Assembly (NCBI GenBank): GCA_015061815.1
Contig: SUVW01000003.1
Location: 1 to 64,000, forward strand
From: Lentisphaerota bacterium
GTDB lineage: Bacteria > Verrucomicrobiota > Lentisphaeria > Victivallales > Victivallaceae
Direction of reading: 5' to 3'
Length of the DNA: 64,000 nucleotides
Part shown: positions 17,150-27,821 of the stretch, piece after piece
Numbering within the stretch: position 1 is the first letter of the stretch
Layout of the letters: every line of letters begins with the position of its first letter
Program-made: the position numbers and the translations under genes
Notes under the pieces: generated by a model
Databases searched by the model: none
What the model saw: the letters and a program-made list of their open reading frames with translations, nothing else
Told to the model about the DNA's origin: nothing

Positions 17150-17190
17150 TTACCGCCTCGCAGTCTGATCACATCCGGAAAAATATACGA

Positions 17191-18195
17191 TCACTTTTTA
17201 ACATCAGGACCTTTTACCGGAACAAATTTGATCTGCACCGGAGTGCCTCCGGTGGAAGACAGTGTCATAAAGCTGCATCCCAAATATTTATGCCAGCTGA
17301 ATTTCTGCACACAATCCCGGTTGTCGCTCTGAAATGTAACCTCATGGAAAAAACTGCGTATCGGCGTCCGCACATCAACTTTGCCGTTTCCGGCATATTT
17401 GAATGAATCCGGCGTGATATCCAGAAAACAGGTGATGCCATTTTCAGCGGCCTCATCCGAAACTGTAAAAACATAATTGCAAATCTTGTAGATCCCGGCC
17501 TGACGGATGACAAAATCAAACTTTTCCGGTGACTGCGGTTGATTTTCTTCAATCGTCTTGACCAGTGCTTCCGCAATTATACGGTGACCGTCGTTGTTGG
17601 GATGCAAACGGTCAGGATAACAGTTGTTGCGATCATTCATTACCAGAGAAACCGGGGCCAGAAGTGTCGACTCTTTGGCAGCGACCTCCTGAATGATCGC
17701 ATTGGCCTGTTCCTGCCACTGCAAACTTGCTCCGGAACGGATCCCCGGTGACAGGGTCATACAGACGATGACAGTACCGGGCAGCTGCTCTTTGACCGTC
17801 CGGACAAAATGACGGTAACTCCATCCGAAATCCCCCAGTGAGGAACCGGTTGTAACATCATTGACCCCATGCTGCAATACCAGGATATCCGGTTTGGCTT
17901 TCAGAACATCCTGCAAACGGTAAGGATAACCGGAAGTTCTCTTTCCCGGCCACATGCTCTCACACAAATTTGACCCGGATATGGCAATATTATGTTCGAC
18001 ATAAGCCGTTTTGCCGGCATGCTCATTGAGCAATTTCACCGCAACAGTGGAAAAACGGTTCTCCCTCGGTTTGGCTCCCACGCCCAGTGCGATGCTGTCA
18101 CCGACAAACATCACCTTTTTTACCGCTTCTCCCCCGGCGCACACAAAAAAAGCGCACAACAACAACACTGAACCGATTTTTTTCATAATAATCAC
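17191..18195 (-). CDS. Secreted SGNH/GDSL hydrolase
   Basis: Signal peptide; 'VMFVGDSIALGVGA', 'LVLQHGVNDVT', 'DRLHPNNDGHRI'. Confidence 0.92.
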   Translation of the reverse strand: MIIMKKIGSVLLLCAFFVCAGGEAVKKVMFVGDSIALGVGAKPRENRFSTVAVKLLNEHAGKTAYVEHNIAISGSNLCESMWPGKRTSGYPYRLQDVLKAKPDILVLQHGVNDVTTGSSLGDFGWSYRHFVRTVKEQLPGTVIVCMTLSPGIRSGASLQWQEQANAIIQEVAAKESTLLAPVSLVMNDRNNCYPDRLHPNNDGHRIIAEALVKTIEENQPQSPEKFDFVIRQAGIYKICNYVFTVSDEAAENGITCFLDITPDSFKYAGNGKVDVRTPIRSFFHEVTFQSDNRDCVQKFSWHKYLGCSFMTLSSTGGTPVQIKFVPVKGPDVKK

Positions 18196-18209
18196 CCCTG
18201 CATTTATTT

Positions 18210-19679
18210 TTATTTCAAAGACAGTATCAGCTGCAAAAGTTCATCCAGTTTTTCCGGACTTTGCAACGGGTTGAGCAAAGTAAACTTCAAACAGACATTA
18301 CCTTTGCAGACCGTTTGACCGATAACCACTCCCCGGTGATGGAGCAATTCCCGGCGGATACGTTTATTGAGCGTATCGGCATCTTCCCCGCTTCCGGGTG
18401 ACGGCAGCAGCCGGAACACCACTGAACTTATTTCCGGGGCCGTGATCACTTCCACTTCCGGAGTCCGGCGCAAACAATCATAGAAGTATGCCGCATTGTC
18501 GATACAGCGGGTTATCATATCCGACCAGCCTTTCCGGCCGCGCATAAGAAATGATATCCACACTTTCAAAGCATCAAATCTCCGGGTGGTCTGCATGGAT
18601 TTGTTGACCAGATTGATGTAACCATCCTCCTCATCCTCTTCCCGGTTCAAATAATCGGCGTGCAGAGTCAACGCTTCAAAATACCGCTTGTCCCGGATCA
18701 ATGAAGCACTGCAGCTGATCGGCAGCAGGAACATCTTGTGGAAATCCACTGTAATAGAGTCGCATCCGGATAATCCGGCAACTTTACCGGCATATTTTTC
18801 CGACAGGATAACACCGCTGCCGTAAGCGGCATCCGCATGCAGCCAGAGGCCGAATTCATCGCAGATCTTCCGCGCCTCATCCAACGGATCGATGCTTCCA
18901 AAATCGGTCGTCCCCACCGTTGCCGCCACACAGAACGGCAGATTACCAGCTGCAATATCCGCTGCAATAAGTTCACGCAGCTTGCCGCAATCCATCTGCA
19001 TGGCACTGTTCACCGGGACTTTTACCACTGCATCGTACCCCATGCCCATAAGATGCGAACTTTTTTCCATCGAAAAGTGGGATACTTCCGAACAATAAAT
19101 CCGGAATTTCCGGAAATTTTCCGGCAAACCGTATTTTTTTACATCCCAGTGGAGCTTTTCATTGCAATACCAATCCCGCGCCAACAGCAAACCGGACAAA
19201 TTGGATTGGGAACCACCGGAAGTAAACACCCCGTCAGCATTTTCCCCATAACCATACAACCGGCAGAGAAAATTTATCACCCCGACTTCGATCTCGGTCG
19301 CCGCCGGAGCCTGATCCCAGGAATCCATCGATTGATTAAATGTAGCAATAACTATTTCAGCAGCAATAGATTCCAGCAGTGCCGGGCTGTGCAGATGCGC
19401 CATGTAACCGGTAGACATCGGCCGGACCAGATTGGGCAGAACTTTTTCTGAAAGTTCCTGCAAGACCGCTTCAAAACCCATTCCGTTTTCCGGAAGCAGA
19501 TCTTTACAAGCCAACAACTTCCGCAATTCATACGGCGGCATTCCCGCATAAGCCTGGGGATGATTCATGGAATCAGCCACCGCTTGGGCGGTGGCTGTCA
19601 TCATCTGCAGATAAGTATTTCTGCCGGCGGCATCATCGGTCAGAAAAAACTTATCGGGTAAATTCATCATTGACCTCAA
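18210..19679 (-). CDS. ddc: PLP-dependent decarboxylase, likely L-2,4-diaminobutyrate decarboxylase
   Basis: Group II decarboxylase motifs 'TSGGSQSNLSGLLLARD', 'LHADAAYGSG', 'DSITVDFHKMFLLP'; overlaps the aminotransferase gene. Confidence 0.8.
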   Translation of the reverse strand: MRSMMNLPDKFFLTDDAAGRNTYLQMMTATAQAVADSMNHPQAYAGMPPYELRKLLACKDLLPENGMGFEAVLQELSEKVLPNLVRPMSTGYMAHLHSPALLESIAAEIVIATFNQSMDSWDQAPAATEIEVGVINFLCRLYGYGENADGVFTSGGSQSNLSGLLLARDWYCNEKLHWDVKKYGLPENFRKFRIYCSEVSHFSMEKSSHLMGMGYDAVVKVPVNSAMQMDCGKLRELIAADIAAGNLPFCVAATVGTTDFGSIDPLDEARKICDEFGLWLHADAAYGSGVILSEKYAGKVAGLSGCDSITVDFHKMFLLPISCSASLIRDKRYFEALTLHADYLNREEDEEDGYINLVNKSMQTTRRFDALKVWISFLMRGRKGWSDMITRCIDNAAYFYDCLRRTPEVEVITAPEISSVVFRLLPSPGSGEDADTLNKRIRRELLHHRGVVIGQTVCKGNVCLKFTLLNPLQSPEKLDELLQLILSLK

Positions 19680-21048
19680 TGACCACTTTTTCGTAAATCG
19701 CGATCATGGTCTCCAACTCTTCCCAAGAGACATTCAACGCGCACAAACAACGCATAACCGAACCGTGACGGCCGCCTTTTTCCATGATGAGTTTATTTTC
19801 AAAACATTTTTTCTGAACTTTGGCCGCGATATCGCCACTGGCGGGAAGTGAACCGAGTGAATCCGGTTGACCTTTGGGATCGACAAATTCACATCCTGAC
19901 ATCAGGCCTTTACCGCGAATATCGCCGATAATGGAAACTTTTTTCTTCAACTCCATCATCTTTTCGCGCAGATAATCACCCTTTTCCCGCACTTCAGCCA
20001 GAAATTCCGGCTGTGAAACCCGGTTCATAACTACAGTTCCGGCACGCATGGCCAGCTGGTTGCCCCGGAAAGTTCCGGCATGCGCTCCCGGCTGCCACTT
20101 ATCCAGAGCTTTATTGTAAACTACCACCGACATGGGCTGGGTGCCGCCGACAGCCTTGGAAACCAGTATCACATCCGGCACAATATCCGCATATTCAAAA
20201 GCGAAAAATTTACCGGAACGACCCACGCCGCACTGGATCTCATCGACGATCATCGGGATATCCAGCTCTCTGGTCACCCGGCGGACAGTCTGCAAAAACT
20301 CCACCGGAGCCGGGATCACTCCGCCCTCGCCCTGGATCGGTTCAAGGATCACTGCGGCCGGTTTGGTAATACCGCTTTCCGGATCTTTCAAAGTGCGTTC
20401 AAAATATTCGCAGCATGCTTTTACTCCGGCTTCCCCTCCCAGGCCGAAAGGACAACGGTAACTGTAGGGATAGGGGAAAAAGTGAACTTCCGGCATGAGC
20501 GCGTGGACTTTGGCTTTTGCACCGATATTACCGGTCAGAGAGAGAGCACCGTGTCCCATGCCGTGATAACCGCCGGAAAAGGCGATCACCGAACTTCTGC
20601 CGGTAGCGGTCTTGCACAACTTGATCGCGGCATCGGTGGCATCTGTCCCCGAAGGACTGCAGAACTGCAATTTGACATTGCCCTGCATCTCCTGCGGAAG
20701 AAGTGAAATAAGCGTATGAACAAACCGGTCTTTGGTCGGAGTGGTCAAATCCAGAGTATGCAAAGGAGCTTCGCTGGAAATCAGGTCGATCATCGCCTGA
20801 TTGACCTCCGGATCATTATGTCCCAGTGCGAGGGTCCCGGCCCCGCAAAGGAAGTCCAGATAACGGTTTCCTTCCACATCCTCGACCCACGAACCCCGGG
20901 CTTTTACCAGTGAACAGGGAAATTTTCTGGGGTAACTTCTGGCATTCGATTCCGTCTCTTCCTGACGGCTCATATAATCGGCGTTAGTTACCGGGGTTGC
21001 GCTGCAGCAGCAGCCTGCCTGAAGATCATTTTTAAGTGCCATTGCCAA
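19651..21048 (-). CDS. dat: Diaminobutyrate--2-oxoglutarate aminotransferase-like class III aminotransferase
   Basis: 'RKFPCSLVKARGSWVEDVEGNRYLDFLCGAGTLALGHNDPEVNQA', 'MIVDEIQCGVGRSGKFFAFEYADIVPDVILVSKAVGG'. Confidence 0.82.
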   Translation of the reverse strand: MAMALKNDLQAGCCCSATPVTNADYMSRQEETESNARSYPRKFPCSLVKARGSWVEDVEGNRYLDFLCGAGTLALGHNDPEVNQAMIDLISSEAPLHTLDLTTPTKDRFVHTLISLLPQEMQGNVKLQFCSPSGTDATDAAIKLCKTATGRSSVIAFSGGYHGMGHGALSLTGNIGAKAKVHALMPEVHFFPYPYSYRCPFGLGGEAGVKACCEYFERTLKDPESGITKPAAVILEPIQGEGGVIPAPVEFLQTVRRVTRELDIPMIVDEIQCGVGRSGKFFAFEYADIVPDVILVSKAVGGTQPMSVVVYNKALDKWQPGAHAGTFRGNQLAMRAGTVVMNRVSQPEFLAEVREKGDYLREKMMELKKKVSIIGDIRGKGLMSGCEFVDPKGQPDSLGSLPASGDIAAKVQKKCFENKLIMEKGGRHGSVMRCLCALNVSWEELETMIAIYEKVVIEVNDEFTR

Positions 21049-21253
21049 GGGCCCTTCATTTGTTGCCGGAATTGAACCTCGCTTCCGTTTTTTTGTTGAT
21101 AATATTTGCTCGATCCATGCGCCGTTCCCACAAAAACTCTGCGGCGCGAAAACCTAAAATAGCATAAAGGGGGGATTATTGCAAGCCGCAACTGTATAAA
21201 AATCCGGAAAATATCCCTAAAAAACCGCTTTTCGCCGTTTTTGCCGGATAAAT

Positions 21254-22588
21254 TCATCTGCCATGCAGCAACAGTGCCAGCAAAAATATTGTAAATCCCG
21301 CAGCCGTTCCGGATATCAGTGAACCGACCGTCTGCAGCTTCAACCCCTGCCGGACACTCATCCCGGAAAATTTCGTCACCACCCAGAAAAAGCTGTCATT
21401 GGTGTGCGAAACGATCATCCCGCCGCAGCAGACCGCACAACAACTCAAAGCCCGCATCACCGGAGTATCCAACCCCAGCACATCCAGCAGAGGCAGAGTG
21501 ATGCCGGCGGCCGTCAATATCGCCAGCGTGGATGAGCCTTGAGAAATTTTCAGCACAGCGGCAAAAAAAAGCGGGATGAATATGGCAAACACCCCCGGCG
21601 AACCGGTTTCTCCCGGCAAAAGCACATGCGGATCGACCTTCTGCAGTACCGCGCCGAATGCTCCTCCGGCACCGGTGATGATCAGAATATTGGCCGCATC
21701 AAATACCGCTTTACCCATCAATCCGTCAGCGGATAATTCCGCAAGTTTGCATCTGCCGATGAAAAAAACCGCGATCACCGCGCCGATGGTAAGAGCCGGA
21801 ACCGGACTTCCTGCAACGACTATTGTTTTTACCACTGCCGGCGGCAGATGATCCCCGAAAAAAGGTACTGCTGAAGCGGACCCGATCAAAATCAATGGTA
21901 TCAGCAATGGCAGAAAAGCCATGCTCCAATGAACAGAAAACTTCTCCTTTTCCGCAACTTCAGTTACCGCATCTTCCCAATGCAGAACCTCTTTTTTTCC
22001 AGCCGCCATCCCGTAAAAGTATCCGGCCGCCGTTGCCGCCAGTGCAGCCAATGAACCGAAAAGCAGTACCAGAGAAAAATCCGCCTGCAATATCGATATC
22101 GCCGCCAGCGGCCCCGGTGTCGGCGGAATAAAGCAGTGGGAAGCAAATAACCCCATACTCAAAGCCACCACCCCTACCGCCGGAGGCAGTCTGGTCATCG
22201 CCGCCATCTTGCGCCACACACCGACCAGGATGATAAAAGCTGAATCACAGAAAATACATATCGAAACAATAAATCCGATGATGCTCATTGCCAATGGAGT
22301 TCGCTTCTTCCCGGTCATTGCGATGATCCGGCGGCCGATCACCGTCAATGCTCCGCGCTTTTCCATAAACACGCCGATGACCGTACCGGTGATGATCACG
22401 ATCCCGATGCTTTTTACCGTGTTGCCGAAACCGCCGGAAATAAGTCCGATCGTTTCCGTCACTCCATATTTCTGACTCACCCCGAAAACAAATGCTCCGG
22501 CAAGCAGCACCGGCAGCGGATGGATCTTCCATACCGCCGTCAACAGAATGATCGCCGCAATCACCGCAAACAGAATAATGACCGTCAT
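21254..22588 (-). CDS. GntP family gluconate:H+ symporter-like permease
   Basis: 'KIHPLPVLLAGAFVFGVS', 'GGFGNTVKSIGIVIITGTVIGVFMEKRGA', 'HTNDSFFWVVTKFSGMS'; start placed at ATG 22588. Confidence 0.9.
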   Translation of the reverse strand: MTVIILFAVIAAIILLTAVWKIHPLPVLLAGAFVFGVSQKYGVTETIGLISGGFGNTVKSIGIVIITGTVIGVFMEKRGALTVIGRRIIAMTGKKRTPLAMSIIGFIVSICIFCDSAFIILVGVWRKMAAMTRLPPAVGVVALSMGLFASHCFIPPTPGPLAAISILQADFSLVLLFGSLAALAATAAGYFYGMAAGKKEVLHWEDAVTEVAEKEKFSVHWSMAFLPLLIPLILIGSASAVPFFGDHLPPAVVKTIVVAGSPVPALTIGAVIAVFFIGRCKLAELSADGLMGKAVFDAANILIITGAGGAFGAVLQKVDPHVLLPGETGSPGVFAIFIPLFFAAVLKISQGSSTLAILTAAGITLPLLDVLGLDTPVMRALSCCAVCCGGMIVSHTNDSFFWVVTKFSGMSVRQGLKLQTVGSLISGTAAGFTIFLLALLLHGR

Positions 22589-22708
22589 ACCGTCAGCTCC
22601 TCCTTTTTCCCTCAGCAAACTGCTGCTGATATCCAATATAAGGAGAAAATCTGCCGGCACAAGTGCCGTTGCAGTTTTATCCGGCAAAAAACAGGTTTTT
22701 TCTGCCGT

Positions 22709-23887
22709 TCAGCACCCGGTTATTCCGGACACATCCAGCGTATACATCTGGCGCGAACCCTCGTGGATCGAATCTATGCAAACCGTTCTGCCGTCCCGCG
22801 ACCAGTTGGGATGCAAATCGCACCGGGTCGGGATCGGATAGGACATGTCGGAGAAAAATGAACCTATTTCCAAAGTCCGCCCGGAAGATAATTCATGGAG
22901 AAAAAGTTTACGGCAGCTGTCCTCGCAGGGATAACTGTCCGTCAGCATCCATTTGCCGTCCGGAGAATAGGAACAGTGACCGTCCCCGGGAAATACATCC
23001 TTGCCGATGATCCGGCATTCATGGCTCCGGTCGGTGTAAAGATAATATTGCCATTTGTGACTGTAACGGTTGGAAAAGTTGATAATGTGATCAGCATCCG
23101 TCCAGGTGTAATGACTGCTCATCAATTCCAGATTCAACGGCCAGATATCACTGCCGTCAATATTGGCCGTAAACATGTGGGTCAAATGCCAGCCGGGAGA
23201 ACCATCCTCTTTTTTCAGCCGCCAGCGGTGAAAAAAGGCGATCCGCCGGCTGTCCGGAGAAAAGAGCATATGGTTGAACCATCCGGGGGTATCCTCCATA
23301 TCCGACCGGTAAAACATATCGGTGATTTGAGCAATGGAGATGATAAGTCGACAGGTATTGTTTTTCAAATCCATCAGCCAGATGCCCTCATCATCGGGGA
23401 TCTTCACCAATTCATTTTTATCATATGCTCCCGGATAACCATAGCCGGGCCGTTCCCGGTCAAGCCGGGAAAAATTCAGACTCAACGCCCATTTGCCATC
23501 CGGCGACAGGCAGTAGACCGGACGGCAGAGAGTACGGCTTCTGCCGCTGCGGACATCCAGGATCCGGGAAACGAAATGGTCGCCCTCACGGTCATTGTAG
23601 ATCACTTCCGTTTCAGCATCATTCAGCCATTGAAACATACAACCCTGCTGCCAGCACCAGGCGTCGCTTTCCGCCAGCGGGATAAAGCGGTTATTCTCCT
23701 GCAGATCGATCATGCCGAGCTGAGCTTTTTCTCCGGGTTCCGGCTGACGGGCGGTGAACTCCAGTTCCTGAGCCAGCAAATAGCGGCCGCTTTTATCCCA
23801 GGGAAACTTGTCAAAATATCCAAAAAAATGGTGTTTCGGCCCTTCGGTCACCCGCGTGACCGGCAGATGGAATTTTTCAATACTCAT
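22709..23887 (-). CDS. Beta-propeller (TolB/PD40-like) protein
   Basis: Repeated 'LSPDGKWALSL', 'FSPDSRRIAFF', 'YSPDGKWMLTD' motifs; start ATG 23887. Confidence 0.75.
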   Translation of the reverse strand: MSIEKFHLPVTRVTEGPKHHFFGYFDKFPWDKSGRYLLAQELEFTARQPEPGEKAQLGMIDLQENNRFIPLAESDAWCWQQGCMFQWLNDAETEVIYNDREGDHFVSRILDVRSGRSRTLCRPVYCLSPDGKWALSLNFSRLDRERPGYGYPGAYDKNELVKIPDDEGIWLMDLKNNTCRLIISIAQITDMFYRSDMEDTPGWFNHMLFSPDSRRIAFFHRWRLKKEDGSPGWHLTHMFTANIDGSDIWPLNLELMSSHYTWTDADHIINFSNRYSHKWQYYLYTDRSHECRIIGKDVFPGDGHCSYSPDGKWMLTDSYPCEDSCRKLFLHELSSGRTLEIGSFFSDMSYPIPTRCDLHPNWSRDGRTVCIDSIHEGSRQMYTLDVSGITGC

Positions 23888-24127
23888 GGTATTTTCTCCG
23901 GACAAAATGTTATCTTTAATTTTCCTGATTTCCCTATCTAAAATAGCATCCGGAAGGTGTTATTTCAAGTTTTTCTGAAAGATCAAGTCATATTTCCCTG
24001 CGGTACGGCTTATAAGTGCAGCCCGTCTGCCATGCAAAACTGCCGGCATATCACCGTCAAAAAGCGCAGAAACTCCTGCCGGGGAAAACGGAAATACTTT
24101 CACCAGGTGAAATCTCTGTTCCCGGGA

Positions 24128-24156
24128 TTGAAAATACAGCTTTCCGGGATTATATT
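24128..24156 (+). promoter_or_regulatory. Candidate promoter TTGAAA-17-TATATT upstream of glnS
   Basis: ttgaaa 24128-24133, tatatt 24151-24156. Confidence 0.35.
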
Positions 24157-24200
24157 ATATGGATTTATAATATTTTGTCTGCAGTGAAAGGATTTTGACT

Positions 24201-25877
24201 ATGGCAGAGATCGTTGAAAAAAATGAACCGATGGATTTTATCCGGGAAATTATCGCCAATGATGTAAAAAACGGCAAACACGGCGGACAGATCGTTACCC
24301 GATTCCCGCCGGAGCCCAACGGTTACATCCATATCGGACACGCCAAAGCTCTCTGTCTGGATTTCGGAGTGGCACAGGAATTCGGCGGAAAATGCAATTT
24401 GCGCATGGATGACACCAATCCGACCAAAGAAAACACCGAATATGTCGAATCGATCATCAACGATGTCCGCTGGCTGGGCTTTGAACCGGCGGCCGTTCTC
24501 TACGCCAGTGATTACTTTGACCGGATGTACGATTGCGCGGTCGAATTGATCAAACGGGGCAAAGCCTATATCTGCACCCTGACCAATGAGGAGTGGGAAG
24601 AGTACAAGGGCAATTTGCAGACTCCCGGCAAAGATTCCCCCGGCCGCAGCCGTTCCGTCGAAGAAAACCTCGACCTTTTTGCCCGGATGAAAGCCGGCGA
24701 ATTTGAAGACGGAGCAATGGTTCTGCGGGCGAAAATCGATATGGCTTCACCCAATATCAATATGCGCGACCCGGTCATTTACCGTATCCGCCGCATCCAT
24801 CACTTCCGGCACGGGGACAAATACTGCATCTACCCGATGTATGACTTCGCCCACCCGCTGGAAGATGCCTTTGAGGGCATCACTCACTCGCTTTGCACTC
24901 TGGAATTTGAGATCCACCGTCCGCTTTATGACTGGGTACTGGAAAATCTCGACTTCCCCGATCCCCCCCATCAGTACGAATTTTCCCGCCTCAATCTCAC
25001 CTACACGGTGATGAGCAAACGCAAACTGCTGCAGCTGGTCAAGGAAAATTATGTGGATAACTGGGATGACCCGCGCATGCCGACCATCTGCGGTATGCGG
25101 CGGCGGGGAGTTCCGGCTGCGGCCATCCGGAAAATGTGCAAGATCGTCGGTGTCACCAAATTTGACGGCACCACCGATGCCGCTGTACTGGAACACTGCA
25201 TACGCGAAGAACTCAATGCATCAGCCTCCCGTTATATGGCGGTGCTTGACCCGTTGAAAGTCACCATCACCAACTTCCCCGCCGGAGGCGTTGAACCGCT
25301 GGATGCAGTGAACAACCCGGAAGATCCGGAAGCCGGAAGCCGCAAACTGAACTTTTCCGACACCCTCTACATCGACCGGGCAGACTTCATGCTTGAGCCG
25401 CCCAAAGGTTATTTCCGGCTGGCTCCCGGAGCAGAAGTCCGGCTGCGCTACGGCTACTTCATCCGCTGTACCGATGTGGTGAAAGATGAAAACGGTGAAG
25501 TCATCGAAGTAAAATGCACTTTCGATCCGGCCACCCGGGGCGGGAATTCACCTGACGGCAGAAAGGTCAAAGGAACCATCCACTGGGTCTCTGCCGCCGA
25601 TGCAGTAAAAGCGGAATTCCGGCTTTATGACCGGCTTTTCAGCGTGGAAAATCCCGGGGCTGACGGAGAAGATTTCCTCACGCAGCTCAATCCGGATTCC
25701 AAAAAAGTGGTCACCGGCTTTCTTGAACCGGCGGCGGCGGTGCTTCCGGCAGGAACTGCCGTCCAGTTTGAAAGAGTCGGCTACTTCGCAGCTGATCCGG
25801 ATACCGCTGCCGATGCACCGGTATTCAACCGGACAGTGACTCTGAAAGATTCCTGGAGCAAACAGCTGAAAAAATAA
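24201..25877 (+). CDS. glnS: Glutaminyl-tRNA synthetase
   Basis: '[24 protein letters not shown]', '[33 protein letters not shown]'. Confidence 0.97.
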   Translation: MAEIVEKNEPMDFIREIIANDVKNGKHGGQIVTRFPPEPNGYIHIGHAKALCLDFGVAQEFGGKCNLRMDDTNPTKENTEYVESIINDVRWLGFEPAAVLYASDYFDRMYDCAVELIKRGKAYICTLTNEEWEEYKGNLQTPGKDSPGRSRSVEENLDLFARMKAGEFEDGAMVLRAKIDMASPNINMRDPVIYRIRRIHHFRHGDKYCIYPMYDFAHPLEDAFEGITHSLCTLEFEIHRPLYDWVLENLDFPDPPHQYEFSRLNLTYTVMSKRKLLQLVKENYVDNWDDPRMPTICGMRRRGVPAAAIRKMCKIVGVTKFDGTTDAAVLEHCIREELNASASRYMAVLDPLKVTITNFPAGGVEPLDAVNNPEDPEAGSRKLNFSDTLYIDRADFMLEPPKGYFRLAPGAEVRLRYGYFIRCTDVVKDENGEVIEVKCTFDPATRGGNSPDGRKVKGTIHWVSAADAVKAEFRLYDRLFSVENPGADGEDFLTQLNPDSKKVVTGFLEPAAAVLPAGTAVQFERVGYFAADPDTAADAPVFNRTVTLKDSWSKQLKK

Positions 25878-25910
25878 TTCTGTATACTGCGATTACGCGT
25901 ATACAGAATT
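25876..25910 (+). terminator. Hairpin after glnS (12-bp perfect arms)
   Basis: aattctgtatac (25876-25887) / gtatacagaatt (25899-25910). Confidence 0.6.
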
Positions 25911-25958
25911 ATCTTGTGCCGGTTAAAATACCGGTATCGTCAATGGATACGGCATATA

Positions 25959-26735
25959 TCAAATATTACCGTCATGCCATAAAAATACGTTGCCGATAGC
26001 AGTGGTTGCTGTTGCAGAACCGAATGGGCCGGTCACCATCACCCGTTGCGGACCGATCACCCATTTGTCGCTGCTCCATTCCAGCGTCCCCAACTCTTCC
26101 AATTCTCCTTTGCTGCCGGTCTGCACATGCCCATCGGCCAGCAGCACATTTCCCATGCCGTTGTGCCGCAAATAGAGTTGTGCAAAATTCTCATCATTGC
26201 CGATCCGGTTGATACGGAAGTGCGAATGTCCCTTTTTCCCCTCTTTCCACATCCCGGAATCGACGATCATCATCAACCGGCTCTGCCCGAATTTATTGAC
26301 CAGCCGCATCTTGAAATTGATGGCATACCCTCTATCCGCATCCGGAGCGAAATAAGTGGTCGCACCATAACCGGCAGAATACTCCGCTTCCTGACGCCCG
26401 ACAGAAGCCGGACACATGAATAATTCCGGTTCCTCCCCGCCCAGATACTTCAGGCGGCCGAGATTTTCACTCCACATGTATTTCCCGACCGAAGCATCCG
26501 TACCGTTGTGACTGACCAGATAATCATTGAAGTCACTGCGGTACTGCATTATCCCTTTGCCCACACTGTTGAGCTGGGCCACACAACTGATCCCGATACC
26601 GCGCTCACGGGCCGAATTCAGTGCCGGAAGCAAAATCGCAGCAAGTATTGCGATTATCGCGATTACAACAAGAAGCTCTATGAGAGTAAAGCATTCACGC
26701 TTTACTCCAACCGGTTGAAGTAATTCTCTTTTCAT
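25959..26735 (-). CDS. Type II secretion/type IV pilin-like pseudopilin, DUF1559-like
   Basis: '[32 protein letters not shown]' prepilin leader; C-terminal 'VLLADGHVQTG'. Confidence 0.9.
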   Translation of the reverse strand: MKRELLQPVGVKRECFTLIELLVVIAIIAILAAILLPALNSARERGIGISCVAQLNSVGKGIMQYRSDFNDYLVSHNGTDASVGKYMWSENLGRLKYLGGEEPELFMCPASVGRQEAEYSAGYGATTYFAPDADRGYAINFKMRLVNKFGQSRLMMIVDSGMWKEGKKGHSHFRINRIGNDENFAQLYLRHNGMGNVLLADGHVQTGSKGELEELGTLEWSSDKWVIGPQRVMVTGPFGSATATTAIGNVFLWHDGNI

Positions 26736-26755
26736 AACTTTTTCCTCCTTTAAAG

Positions 26756-27820
26756 TCAGTTTTTCAAATACCAGCGGCAATATCTCAATACCGCCTTTTC
26801 ATCTGTCAACTCATACCACAAAGTAAAAAATGTACCATCGGCCATCCGGGCCGTCGCCGGATACCCCAGATCGGCACTCCGGCCGTCCTTATAGATATCA
26901 ATGTCCCTGCTCCAGCTTCTCCCGCAATCGCCGGATATTCTGGCCACCACTCCATACGCCCCATTGCGCCGGCCGCAGGTCATCAACAAACGCCTGCCGT
27001 CATCAATCCGCAGAAAATGCACCGGATAATCTGTTCCGGACTCAACCGGTTCCGACCATGTCCGGCCGCTGTCATCGGAAACAGTCAACCATGTCCGGAT
27101 ATCCGGATAATCATTCTGATCACGCAAAGAAGCGATGATCCGGCCATCGGCCATCTCAATGGCGTGCGGTTCAAAACAACGTTCCGGAGTGTGTCCCGGG
27201 GCGACCGGCAGAGTGGAAATCACCTTCCAACTCCGTCCGTTATCCCATGATTTAGCCGCTGCTATTTCGCTGCCCATCCGGCTGCCTTCGTATTGATATG
27301 CCGCCGATGATGATAATTTGCGTCCGACCAGCAGCAGCGTTCCATCGCTCATAACCGTCGGCCCGTGCGGATTATTCACCGGGATGGAATACTTTTCCGA
27401 CCAGGTTTTCCCGTTATCCGCCGAACGTTTCATCCAGAAGCCGTGTTCCTGATTCAATTTGGCCAATGAAATACTTTCCGCGACAGACTTCCAATTTTCA
27501 GGCAGAGTTTCCCACTGTCCGCAAAGAGCGAGGATATTGGTGAAATAGTTGACAAGCAGTGTTCCATCCGGAGCCATGCAAATCCCGGCATCCCGGTCAT
27601 CCAGCGGCCCCTGCGAAAGCTGTTTTACGTCACTCCAGGTGCGGCCGCCATCCTGCGAACGGATCAACATTATCCTGCCGAAAGGACATACGTGTTTCTC
27701 CCGGCCGCCGGAAAACACCGCCAGCAACTCTTTCCCATCCGGAGAAATCACTGTCGGCCAACCGCAATACCCGGGCAATCCGGCAACTGTACCGGTATAC
27801 ATTTTAACAATATCTGACAT
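26756..27820 (-). CDS. Sialidase-like BNR-repeat protein, no signal peptide
   Basis: Asp-box repeats 'SQDGGRTWSDV', 'SADNGKTWSEK', 'SWDNGRSWKVI', 'SDDSGRTWSEP', 'SGDCGRSWSRD'. Confidence 0.88.
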   Translation of the reverse strand: MSDIVKMYTGTVAGLPGYCGWPTVISPDGKELLAVFSGGREKHVCPFGRIMLIRSQDGGRTWSDVKQLSQGPLDDRDAGICMAPDGTLLVNYFTNILALCGQWETLPENWKSVAESISLAKLNQEHGFWMKRSADNGKTWSEKYSIPVNNPHGPTVMSDGTLLLVGRKLSSSAAYQYEGSRMGSEIAAAKSWDNGRSWKVISTLPVAPGHTPERCFEPHAIEMADGRIIASLRDQNDYPDIRTWLTVSDDSGRTWSEPVESGTDYPVHFLRIDDGRRLLMTCGRRNGAYGVVARISGDCGRSWSRDIDIYKDGRSADLGYPATARMADGTFFTLWYELTDEKAVLRYCRWYLKN

Positions 27821-27821
27821 C

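Noticed and set aside
22895-23941. 348-aa plus-strand ORF opposite the beta-propeller gene
   Set aside because: Antisense shadow of a gene with repeated SPDGKW motifs.
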